From Aplidium turbinatum (lineage: Eukaryota; Chordata; Ascidiacea; Aplousobranchia; Polyclinidae), in NCBI GenBank assembly GCA_918807975.1, contig OU964921.1, positions 44,728,498 to 44,792,497 on the forward strand: a DNA stretch of 64,000 bases. The letters are read 5' to 3'. How positions within the stretch are numbered: position 1 is the stretch's first letter; every line of letters begins with the position of its first letter. Under the pieces are notes generated by a model. That model had not been told where the DNA came from. It saw only the letters and a list, made by a program, of their open reading frames with translations, and did not search any database. This document shows, piece by piece, positions 1 to 12,000 of the stretch. Both the position numbers and the translations under genes were made by a program.

Positions 1-94
1 CACACTTCCACCCCCATCAACCAATCCAGCTCCAACTTCAGGAGTTGTTGTGAACCTCCCCTTGGAGACCAGTACAAAACCTGTCGCGTTTTCG
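1..94 (+). CDS. Gene A exon (partial): Thr/Pro-rich juxtamembrane ectodomain
   Basis: Frame 2 reads a Pro/Thr/Ser-rich stretch (begins TLPPPSTNPAPTSG), typical of an extracellular stalk just outside a membrane. It is left open by the window edge. The 3' border is set at TCG|GTATTG because that keeps phase 0, but this donor is weak, so the end may be off by some bases. Gene B has a comparable Thr/Ser-rich linker before its membrane exon. Confidence 0.45.
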
Positions 95-3000
95 GTATTG
101 TGAAAAAATTTGTGTTTTTTAACAGTTGCCAGTAATTTCTATGCTTTTTGTTGCTCCCTGTTAAATTATAAAAAGTACAATAAGAAAAATTATATTTTTT
201 GTGATTATTGAATAATTATATTTTCACCTCAGGATCTGGTAATTTTGAACCATTTTTCATAACTTTTGTCGCAGTAATGCAACTTCTTTTATCGAATCTT
301 CTAAATTGTATCGATAACCTACAACCCGCAGAAACAGCAGGTGATAGCATCTGGCGTGGACGTGGCTGTAATAGCCTGTGGACTTGAAGCCAAACGTTAG
401 GCCTCATTTCGCACCGCAGACAGGGTTGCCATATTGGCGGTTTCAACGCCAAATTTTAGAAACTTGACGTTTTTTTAATACACTATCATATTAAGGTGTT
501 GCACGGTCGTAACACCTTAGGCTTCGATTGTAATCACGCTGTTGACAATATCAGCCCAAAATGCAATATTATGAAAAGAATCGTCAAGATTCAGGAAAAG
601 TTTTCTTTTCAAAACTGATGTTTTGTAAATAGGCTTCTGCGCATTGATAAAACAGATTTTTTAAACTATTTCAATGCTGAAAAAAAAATTGAAAAGCGCC
701 AAAATATATCAAAATACCAAATTCGAAGTGGCCTGCCAAACTCATTAAAAAACGCTCAAATTTCGAAAACTTGGCTTAAAAATGGCATTGTGCAATTATG
801 TTTGTCGTGCAAGATGAGTCGTAGCGTTTGGCTTCCAGTCCAGATGTTATTGTAACGACGTCCACGCATCTGATCAAAGTCGCCGTCACTCTGCGAAAGT
901 GGAACAAAGTTCTGCGTCCTTTAGGCTGTCTATGAAACTTTAGACAAAAATAAAACCTTTTGATTGGAAGTAAAACTGAAACTTATCAAGCGAACGGAAA
1001 AACTTAATGTGTATGAATTTGTTTTTGTTTTTATATTATTATGGTTTTCTTTTATAATTATCTCATTCTCTTCTTTCCTACTTTTTTCTATTCTCTTCTA
1101 TTCACTTCTTTCCTATTTTACCCCTATAAAGGTTGGGTCTGCTACTATTCGGTGAGTCCGATTCGATGAGTCCGATTCAATGAGTTCTTAACCTCTAACC
1201 CCTAACCCCAAATCTCTAACCCTAAAACGACAATGATAATTAGGCTACGGTACCCAATAATTAAAAAAAAAAATTGAAAAAATCCCCCGTTAAGGGATCG
1301 GACTCACCGAATCGGACTCACCGAAACGGGCCATTCCTATAAAGGTTCAACCTGTAAATGACGTCATTAACAACTAACTCGTTTCTTACAGCCAGCACCG
1401 TTCTCGTCGATGGGTTCTGTGATCCAGTCTCGCATTGCAATGGATCCGGTAAGTACTGTCAAGGTCGTGTGTGGCTTGTTCAATGTTTGACGTTTTCAGG
1501 CTGAGAGTGAATTTCAATGATAATTTTAATCTCATTGGTGCTTCTGTCTGACACGGGAACGGAGGCATCACAATGAGCGATTATTTGCACATAAACGAAT
1601 GAGAAAATTGTGATAAAACCTTGAAAGGTGTAAACGTGTAGAAACAATTGTTTAGATGAGAAAATTTCGTTCATTACAACACGTTAAGTTAGACTAACTT
1701 TTTCAGTAGCTAGTATCGCTACAATCTATTGTTACAACTGCGTTGCTCAACTGAGCGATCTGAAATTAGTAAATTTACGTTTCTCGTGCATCTCTTTTTC
1801 TTTGTCCAGAACGAAGGCGTTCCAGGGGACAGAGATTTCCAATCAGGAGGCGACACGTCTTACCAAGCAGGAATATTAGTGTCGCTGCTGTTTCTTTTAG
1901 CAATCGCAGTTGCGACCGCTTTCATTGTCGTGAAGAAGAGATCACTGAAAATAACCGACGAAGAAGCCAATGTGGATGTATGCGTTCCTTAACTTATTGG
2001 CTTGCAATAAATTTGATTATGTTTTTATCCTAATTTGTTTTGTAAGGTTTCCTAATCAAGTTTTTATTACGATTGCTGAAAATTGCCATGTTTGATGACA
2101 TAAACTTCATGCGATAGGTGTCAAATATCAAATTTTAAATGTTTTTCTCTTGTACATGCGACAACCTGTATTGAGAATTACTCTATTTTTTTTTCGGTAA
2201 CTTTATTTAACGCAATGTGTGTCGGTGTTAGGTTGTGACGAATATCCATTATTTTGTTGGAAGTTAAGGTAGAGCGTGGGGGGTTACACCCATGTGGAGA
2301 TAGCAAATCGTCTGATACTCTCTGCGGCAGTATAACCACTAACCAGCTTATAGTGCTGCGTAACTGAGTGCTCTGGTACAGCGCTCGTAAGGACACTGGT
2401 TCGACACCGCGCAAAAACACGCAGCTGTGTCTTTACAAAGACACAGCGGCATGTTTGATGGCTCCCTTGTCTTCCTCTCCACTTAATGTTAATCTTCAAT
2501 CCCCAGGTATAAGCCGGACGCAATGAAGAATGAAACTTAGCCTAGTACTGATGGTCAGGTGGAATTTCGTTCTTTGCGTTATCTAATGGTAGTAGTTTCG
2601 TTTGGCATTTTCACTCTTGAGGCTCGTTGTCTTTTAGCCAGTTTTTAAATATGTTTCCGCATTGGTAAACTGTGTTGACAAGCTTTGGCAAGATGCCGGG
2701 GTTGGGTCAATATTAGTCTGGCAGCTCATCAGTTGTTAAACCAAGTATGGGAGTTCGATCACCTTGTTTGCCAGATAGATTCCTCAGTGCTCGCAAGCCT
2801 CCACTCGACGACAACCTGTTCAGTGTTCACCCAGGTCGTGGCGGGGCAGTGGTTGTATTATCTAATGCAGTAGTTATATAATATTATAACAGCCAACGCA
2901 TCAGTTGCTTTTCAGATGTCCACAGATAAACTCTTGAGGGAGTTGCGAATGTTGACCGAACGAGCGCGGGAACCTGGGGCCTCCACCACTTGCTTCAACA

Positions 3001-6000
3001 AGTTGTTCAAAAAACTTTCAGTTGCTGATCGTCGTGGTCTTCCAGAGGAAACCCTAAAAGACCCCTATAACGCTCTTTTTGACTTAAAAAATCATCATAA
3101 TCATGTAAGTAATGAATGTAGTGTAGGCTATGGTGATCTTTCAAGCATTGGTTTTCACGTTGTTGACACTTCAAATAGTGATCTGGCCAGTTATGGACGC
3201 TCTTGGCTTATGCCGATTAGCACTTTACGGAGGCACCTTGCTGTGCATTGCAAGGTGCATTGCGCAAAGCTCACTGCTTGCAGTTTGAGCACTTTGGCAA
3301 GGTTGGCGGTACCATTTTTGGAGCTTAGGTTCCACAAATGGGAAAACGTCACATTGAGGTATACTGTATATCACCATGGCCAGACCCAGTGTACCTACTG
3401 CACTGTGGAGGCCGGAAGGCCGAAACGGTGTGCGCTGTCTGCGGTTATGTTAAACTTGTGTATTTAAAACCTACGTTAATCTTTGATAGCACCATATAGT
3501 TCTACTTCGCTTGTAGCAGTGGTTGGTAACAGTGTCGGCTGGTGAATTGTGAAAGTGGGGCGCAGCCTTGCCACGTCTTCACTGAAGGCGAGTAAAATAG
3601 CGAGAGATCTAGGGGCTCCCCCAGAAAAATCTGAAAAATTGCATTTAACTTGATGCATTCTGAGCGTATTTTCTGATTTAAATTACGTTGAAAAGTTCAA
3701 ATAAAAATTTTGCGTTTTTTACTTTATCATGCAGAGGCAGAGAATTAATTTTTGAAATTTGCTAGCTGAATAATAATAATAATAATTGTTTTTTTTGCGC
3801 CCATTGCGATAACATGCAGTACACTGCGATACAACATACGACAGGAAGCAGCGAAGTGACATATAGTCTTCGAGTCTGCTGCTCACCTTATTTTGGCTTG
3901 CCATTAAGTGTCTTTGCCGAGACACAGCCGCGTGCTCTGGAGCGGTGTCAAACCCACGTTCTTTCGAACGTAGCGCAGACGTTCTCACCACTCGGCTACG
4001 CAGCCGACAGCCGACACAATGCATATCTGTAACTGACTAGATCACTGCTTTGCTGTTAAGAATTAATCAAATAGAACTCTGAAAAAGTTAATGATAGAAA
4101 TGTTTATCGACATGTTCCCTAGGCTAACTATTAACTAACTTTCTTCTTCTACTGAGCTAACCAACTTACCAGTAGGATCAACCTAATAGCCTGCCGAAGT
4201 TGTTCATCATCTGAGTAAACCATTCGTTCGTTGCTTCCAAGCTGTTACTCCTGACCTGTCGGTTGGTAAAGTACGAGCACAGCTTCAAAACCATCTGATG
4301 TTATCGTTACCGAGACAGGAAAACTACGTCATCATTTTGTTTTGCCTACCAAAAAAACAATACTTGCTATAAAGCAGGAGAGAAGCCACAAAAAGTGAAC
4401 GTTGTTTAGATGTTCTTGAGATTAAAATGAGATAATTATCTTTTCTACGTCGCTGAGTGGAAATAACTTAGTATGGTCGCAACAGCGTAAGGATAAATGA
4501 AGCAACATAGATACGAAAGTATAAAATTAATGAACAGCGTGGCCGTTGAGAAAGTAAGTTGGACCATGTAGCTACTGATGAGACCCTGACTTCCAAGAGA
4601 ACACTTCTAAAAATAAAAGAAATGCAAAGTATGTATAGTGTTTTTCAAATTCTCGACTTATAAGAAGAATGTGGGTTTTTAAAATTTTCCTAGACGGGGA
4701 TCTGAAACTACTCCCCTAGACGGCTCATGACATTATTCAGTATCACATCTTCACAGATCACGAAAGAAATTGCACTGATTGTGGAGGAATCGAAGAACAA
4801 ACCACCTGAAAAAGGACTTCTACATCGCCTGCAGAATCACCTCTACATGGCTGAAAGGGTTTTGACGGACCAACGGAAGTTGACCACAGCGTACGTGACG
4901 CTCGAGGACTTGTACAATCACTTGAAAATCGTAAGAACTTTAACGTAGCCACGAGCATGTTCCAATGTAAAATATCAATTAAGTTTTTGAGTTGTTACAA
5001 AACCAACTGTTGACTTAAAATGACCAAAAGCTAGATATACGTATCTTCTCATACCTGAAGGACAATAAACCCGATCTAAGATTCATCGTCGTCGTCAGCT
5101 CCAGCTCGTGTCCGAGCATTGTATTTGTCTTCAAGTCGAATTTGGCTTTAGATGGTGATGTCGGATGTGGCTATGGAGACCCAGTCTGTGATTCTTCCAC
5201 CTTAATTTTTTCTTCTCCATATTGACCTGTCACTGGCAAATTGTTCCCAGGGAACTTGAAAATTATGGCAACAACGTGTCGGTCTTTATATAACGCAAAC
5301 TTAAACATTAGCCCAGAAGAACATAAGTTCACACCTGACGCAACCGAGGACCATTGTGATGCTTCAGTTGAAGACCATTGTGATGCATCAGTTGAAGACC
5401 ATTGTGATGTTTCAGTTGAAGACCATTGTGATGCATCAGTTGAAGACCATTGTGATGCATCAGTTGAAGACCATTGTGATGCATCAGTTGAAGACCATTG
5501 TGATGCATCAGTTGAAGACCATTGTGATGCATCAGTTGAAGACCATTGTGATGTTTCAGTTGAAGACCATTGTGATGCTTCTGTTGAAGACCATTGTGAT
5601 GTTTCAGTTGAAGACCATTGTGATGCATCAGTTGAAAACCATTGTGATGCATCAGTTGAAGACCATTGTGATGCATCAGTTGAAGACCATTGTGATGCAT
5701 CAGTTGAAGACCATTGTGATGTTTTAGTTGAAGACCATTGTGATGCATCAGTTGAAGACCATTGTGATGCATCAGTTGAAGACCATTGTGATGCATCAGG
5801 TGAAGACCATTGTGATGCATCAGTTGAAGACCATTGTGATGTTTCAGTTGAAGGCCATTGTGATGCATCAGTTGAAGACCATTGTGATGCATCAGTTGAA
5901 GACCATTGTGATGCATCAGTTGAAGACCATTGTGATGCATCAGTTGAAGACCATTGTGATGTTTCAGTTGAAGACCATTGTGATACATCAGTTGAAGACC

Positions 6001-9000
6001 ATCGTGATGTTTCAGTTGAAGACCATTGTGATGCATCAGTTGAAGACCATTGTGATGCATCAGTTGAAGACCATTGTGATGCATCAGTTGAAGACCATTG
6101 TGATGCATCAGTTGAAGACCATCGTGATGCATCAGTTGAAGACCATTGTGATGTTTCAGTTGAAGACCATTGTGATGCATCAGTTGAAGACCATTGTGAT
6201 GCATCAGTTGAAGACCATTGTGATGCATCAGTTGAAGACCATTGTGATGCATCAGTTGAAGACCATTGTGATGCATCAGTTGAAGACCATTGTGATGTTT
6301 CAGTTGAAGACCATTGTGATACATCAGTTGACGACCATTGTGATGCATCAGTTGAAGACCATTGTGATGCATCAGTTGAAGACCATTGTGATGCATCAGT
6401 TGAAGACCATTGTGATGCATCAGTTGAAGACCATTGTGATGCATCAGTTGAAGACCATTGTAATGCATCAGTTAAAGACCATTGTGATGCATCAGTTGAA
6501 GACCATTGTGATGCTTCTGTTGAAGACCATTGTGATGCATCAGTTGAAGACCATTGTGATGCATCAGTTGAAGACCATTGTGATGTTTCAGTTGAAGACC
6601 ATTGTGATACATCAGTTGAAGACCATTGTGATACATCAGTTGAAGACCATTGTGATGCATCAGTTGAAGACCATTGTAATGCATCAGTTAAAGACCATTG
6701 TGATGCATCAGTTGAAGACCATTGTGATGCATCAGTTGAAGACCATTGTGATGCATCAGTTGAAGACCATTGTGATGCTTCTGTTGAAGACATTATGATG
6801 CTTTTTGAACTCAGCACCCAAAAATACATGAGGCGGCATTAAAAATGTAGCCAAACAAAAATTGAGTTACATACTAGTGTAAGCATGGCCACCTGGAGAT
6901 TTGGCAGCCATGGTGTAATTAACGATTTAACATTTAGCGGCAACAATACGTGGATGCCAGCTTTGTTATTAGTAATATAATTTACACAGCACCTCGACGC
7001 TGTATATGATATAGAAACAAAATTTATTTTGAAAATCATTCACAATCACCGCCAACATAATATTATTTAGAACCGTATGCCGCCCGACCATGAAAAACTG
7101 ATGAGAGAGTTGAGGGCAGCCACACAGGAGGCAAAGGACGAGCATGCCACAACCGAAAGCCTGCACCACCTTCAAAAGAAGTTAGAAGCTGCTGAGTATG
7201 TCTATGTCGACCCAACACGACTTGTAGCATCATATGAAGCGCTGGACAACCTCAAGCACCGATTGTATGAAGTGAGTGATTGCGTGGGGTTGAGCGTTAG
7301 AAGGAAGGAGATAGCGCTAGAAGTAGGTTCTTATGACAGCTCCATCCGATTATTTCCTGATTTTTGAAGCCAGTTTTTAAAAGCACTTCCGCATTGGTGC
7401 ACTGTAAAATATTGTAACCACTGGGTAGTGCAGTCCATGAACAGTTTAAATTCAAATAACCAACAAGTTGCTTGCTGTTTCTAAAAAATGAGAAAAAAAT
7501 AGAGTAACAGACTCACTGCCTGCAACCTTGTTGGGAGGATGCGACATCTCCCAGTTGTAACCAATATGCGTTTTGACAACCGCTGCAATCACATTAGAAA
7601 TACACGAATCACCAACTTCGCTTTAATATTTTTTTAACTCTTCTCATCGTCACAGGTTGTGGACGACTTGAACGAGTTCACGTTTGAAGCGAAGACTCCA
7701 AGTGCAGATCTGACATGTGTTCTCAACCTGCAGAAGCAGCTGGATCTCGCTGAAGGGATGCTCATTTCGGAGAAGCATTTGAAAGTTCCTTATGAGGTTC
7801 TTGAAGAACTGAAGCTGCGCCTCAACGTAAGAAAGCATTCATTGTGAAACTGGGCGTGGCTGATGTACAATCGTCAACTCAAAGGAATACAGTAGTTTGA
7901 AATGTCCTTCTGGCGCATAGCCTACAAGCTAAGTTGCTACCAATCAGCGCTAGTTCGGCTCTCGGGGTAGGTGTGCGCATGAGCAATGTATTTCAGGACT
8001 TCTCTCCATTCAGCAACACCTAGTGGGTGGAATACTTCCCTTGAAATAACCCTTCAGCAACAATCGGAAACTTCACTCTGTCAATCTCGGTATATGGCCC
8101 TGCGTCAGTGGTTCACAGCCTCTGTAAATATGCGAAACTGCAGGAATAACGTGTCAAGGCTTTGTCAGTCCGAAGATAAAGATTCAAAACCAACCAATTA
8201 AAGTGAAATGCTGCAACTGATGCGCCGCATTTTTTCCACGCCTGGTCAACCAAGCATCAAAATTAAAGTTTGTTATCTCACAATCCTGTAGATAATTAAA
8301 GTCTTCATTCAGTCATCATGTGGAAGCATTACATTTTACTATTTAGTGTACTGGTACTTGCTTCCAGCTAAAATAAAAAAGGCCTTTTCAAGTTAAAATG
8401 ATTTCTATTTGAATAAAGACCAACTTGAGAGATGTGGGTATGTACGTTGAATGTCTTAGTAGGTATTCTGCCTCTAATGGACACAGACTTTGCAAAGTAA
8501 CTGGACGTTATAAAGTAGAATTGATGGCTTTAGTAGTGCTTTCGTTTCTGAGCAACTGCAAATGTAGCAAACTTGACCACATTATAAGATTTCACTCTCA
8601 CTGCTCAACTCAAGAAATTGCAACATTAGAACCCAATCTGCCTGCTACAAGATTCGCGCGCGGCGCTTTCAGACTCTTGTCCTTTCTCCCAGGCGATGAA
8701 ACATCTGCACGATCTTACTGAAATTGCGTTAGGGCCCACTGCGACCCCATATTGCCTCCTCAATCTTGAGAAGGAGGTAGATGTTGCTAAGAACATGGGT
8801 ATTGGTAAAGATAAGGTCAAAAAAGCGGAAGCAGCTGCCGATCTGTTAAAGAAACGACTCAAGGTGAGAAACTGAACTGAGGTTATCAGCATTGTCGTAA
8901 AACAATAACTATAGCCTACTTTAATTGACATCATCTGATAGGCTACATTGTACAACGAAATAAACCAAACTACACTATTGCTGTTATTGTTATTCGTGGA

Positions 9001-12000
9001 TTGTCTGCACACGTCTATTGCGTTGGATCAGTAAAAATCCAGTGTTGAGAGCATCTACACAACGCCGGGGAGGAGGCCGGCTTGACACGTGGTTTAGTTA
9101 CACCTTAATGGCGTATATCTTCCCAGAAACCAAATCAGTCGTTTTTTATACATTGATTCAACGTTTACAGTCAATTTGAAAAACGCCTGATGCTGTCTGA
9201 GATGTCCTTGGCAAACGAACTGATGCCATCTTGCATCACATCTGCTTAGTGGTCAGTGTGTCAGACTCTGACGGTAGGAATGGGTTCAACGCCCTGTCGG
9301 GTCATAACAAATCCTTTTCATGATGAAATTGAATCTTATTCTTGCTTGACAATCAACAAAGGAATATATTCGGGGTAATAATGTACTCAGTCCCACCTTT
9401 AACCACTTCCGCTCGGCGGTCGGCTATAGCCGACATTTTTTTCCTTGCCAATTCGTCGGACGTCGGCTACTCCCGACAGATTTTTCTTGGTTTGACTGCG
9501 GTAGTCGGTTTTTGCCGTCCTTTGCTAGCAGTTGAGAGGGGAATCACCTAATGGTTCTGTTATCTTGAGGCAATGATTCAGCTGTAATAAATCAGTGTTA
9601 TAGCGGAATTTTGTTTGTGAGAAATTTGCCTGTGACGTAAGCTTTCTGAGCAACTGTAGCCTACTGTTTCAGCAGATTTGCTGTTCGCATGAGCGACTTG
9701 AAGGTATTCCAGTGGCTTGCTTAGCTGTAGAGGTGGCAAGGCGAATCTTTTGTTGTAAACCGAAGTATTTTTCCACAGGGGCGGGTTTAGTCTGATGGAG
9801 GGCCCGGGGCACTTTTAGATCGGGGGCCCCCTTGCAAAAAATATTAAAAACTATCTCTACGTCTACAGTAGCATTAATCCAGCACTGCACTGCACTACAC
9901 AGCATTTTGCAGAAACTTCAAAGGCTGAAAGAAAAAAATATACCACAAAATCATTTTTTTCACGTCTGGGGGCCTTTCAAAACGGGAGCCCGGGGTACTT
10001 GCACCTGGATGGTGTAACCGATCGTTCGTTCAAGATAAGACCTCTGCTTGATGAATTTCTCCACAATGTTCAGGAAGTCTATTGTCCACAGAAGCACATT
10101 TCTGTGGATGAATCTATGCTGAAATTTCACGGCAGGCTAAAGTTCAAGCAATACAATCTTTCCAAGAGGGCACGGTTTGGACTAAAGCTGTTACGACTCT
10201 ATGAATCATGTGGGAGTATGTGTGGATACACCTGGAATTTCAAACATAGGATCGAGAAGGATCGAGACAGTGCTGTACCAGCAAGTACAAACGTGGTCAT
10301 AAATTATGCCATGATTTACTTGGAAAAGGTTATTATCTTTTTATCGATAGGCTAACTGGTACAGCAGTCCACAGTTATTTTGCACATTGCTGCAAAACAA
10401 AATCCACACAGTTGGTACAGTTAGGCTGAACCGGAAGCACATGCCAAGCAATCTTTCGGGAAAAAAATTAAAAAGAGGAGAGCACGTGTTCAAGACAGCA
10501 AATGGTGTGATGGCAATGGTGTGGACAGGTGCGGATTTAGGGGGGGCAGAGGGTGCAGGTCCCCCGGCCCCCCTTTTGAAGGGCCCTTCGACGTGGAAAA
10601 AATGTCATTTTGTGTTATTTTTGTTTTCCTTTCAGGCTTTGAAGTTTCTGCAAAATGCTGTGCAGTGTTAGATTAATGCTACTGCAGCGGTAGAGGTGGT
10701 TTTTCGCGCCGTTGGTGCAAAAAAAAAATTTGTACGGGGCCCTCCGATCTAAAAGTGCCCCGGGCTCCCCATCAGCTAAATCCAGCCCTGAGTGTGGAAG
10801 GACGTAAAGATGTTCTACATTGCATTCATCAGAACTATGTCCAACAGGTAAAACCAACCTCAATGGAAATCCCATCATAAAACCTACTTGTGTGATTTCG
10901 TACAATCAAGGGATGGGGGAGTTGATCGTTCAGATCAGCTTTCAGCAACCTGCCGCTCTGTAGGAAAGCACACAAGATGGTACAAAAAGTTGTTTTTTTA
11001 TATAGTGGACATAACATTGGTGAATTCATTTCTACTATTCAAAATGCTCCATCAAGAGCACGGACGATTGACTTTGCCAAACTTCAAAGTCATGCTAGCC
11101 CTTGAGATGTTGGAATCAACAGAAATTCCAGAGTACCTAAACCCTGGCCGAAAAAAATATTTTCCCACCCCTGACCGTCTCAGAACTGAAGATGGACATT
11201 TTTGGATTTCATTTTTCCAAGTGTTCGTTTATTTCGATGTAAAATCAAATGTCAATCACTGACAATGTTCGCCTTTTTACAAGACAACACTGCTGTTTTC
11301 ATTTTTGAAAGTGTTCGTTTATTTCGATGTAAAATCAAATGTCAATCACTGAAAATGTTTGCTTTAATACAAGACACCACTGCTGCATTCATTTTACAAA
11401 GTTTTATTTTTTAATTTTAATGCAAAATTAAATGTCAATCACTGAAAAGGTTTGCTTTTATCAAGACACTACTTTTTGTACAAGACAGTCAAAATGCAGA
11501 AACGCGAGAAAAAAATGCCGTTTACCGCGTCACGATCACGGAGCGCGAATGCCGATGGGAAGTGGTTAAACGGCTACATTGACACTGCCTGCTTTGTAAA
11601 GCGCTCAGAGCAACACATATTTGCGATACAGCACTTTTTTAGGCCTATACATTATTATTCTTATTATTTTATGACACAGTCATGAAACTGTGGTCATAGA
11701 GTCACTCATTGTTGTCTCAAAATAGGCCAAAGATGACTTGAAAGCTGTCATTCACGAATCGAAAAACCTTAAAGCTGGACACCCAACTCTGGACAAGCTT
11801 CGCACGGCTTTGGATGTCCTACAAAACCTTGGCATTCCTGAAGAGCACCTGAAAGATGGGCGTCATGCCTTTGAAATGCTCAGGAAGCGTTTGAACGTGA
11901 GTGGCGTGCTTTCTTTTTGTTAAAAGTTTGTTCACTGCATTGGAGCAATATGCTTGGAAAGTTGGATCCGTTTACAATTAACACAAAGTTCTCAACACTC

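Larger units (their letters stand above)
9403..11565 (+). mobile_element. piggyBac DNA transposon, degraded
   Basis: TTAA target duplications flank it (9399-9402 and 11566-11569). The terminal inverted repeats begin CCACTTCC (left CCACTTCCGCTCGGCGGTCG, right CCACTTCCCATCGGCATTCG read inward). The interior holds the 3' part of a transposase resembling the PGBD4 group. The N-terminal third of the transposase is missing and reading frames are broken, so it should be immobile. Confidence 0.8.
8864..11725 (+). other. Gene A intron disrupted by piggyBac and hAT-like insertions
   Basis: A 2.9-kb intron. It holds a piggyBac element (9403-11565), two copies of a short hAT-like MITE inside it, and a roughly 92-bp tandem triplication near 11200-11460. 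The stretch 8864-9400 is without a supported element apart from a tRNA-like remnant near 9245-9300. Confidence 0.6.

Noticed and set aside
2916-3467. A 183-codon open frame starting with ATG as a separate gene
   Set aside because: Only the first 63 codons match the repeat family and are followed by a good GTAAGT donor. The remainder is intron read-through.
5171-6842. Long open frames of 533 and 552 codons on both strands
   Set aside because: They are the in-frame reading of a 24-bp tandem repeat. The unit has no stop in four of the six frames, and no splice or start context supports translation.
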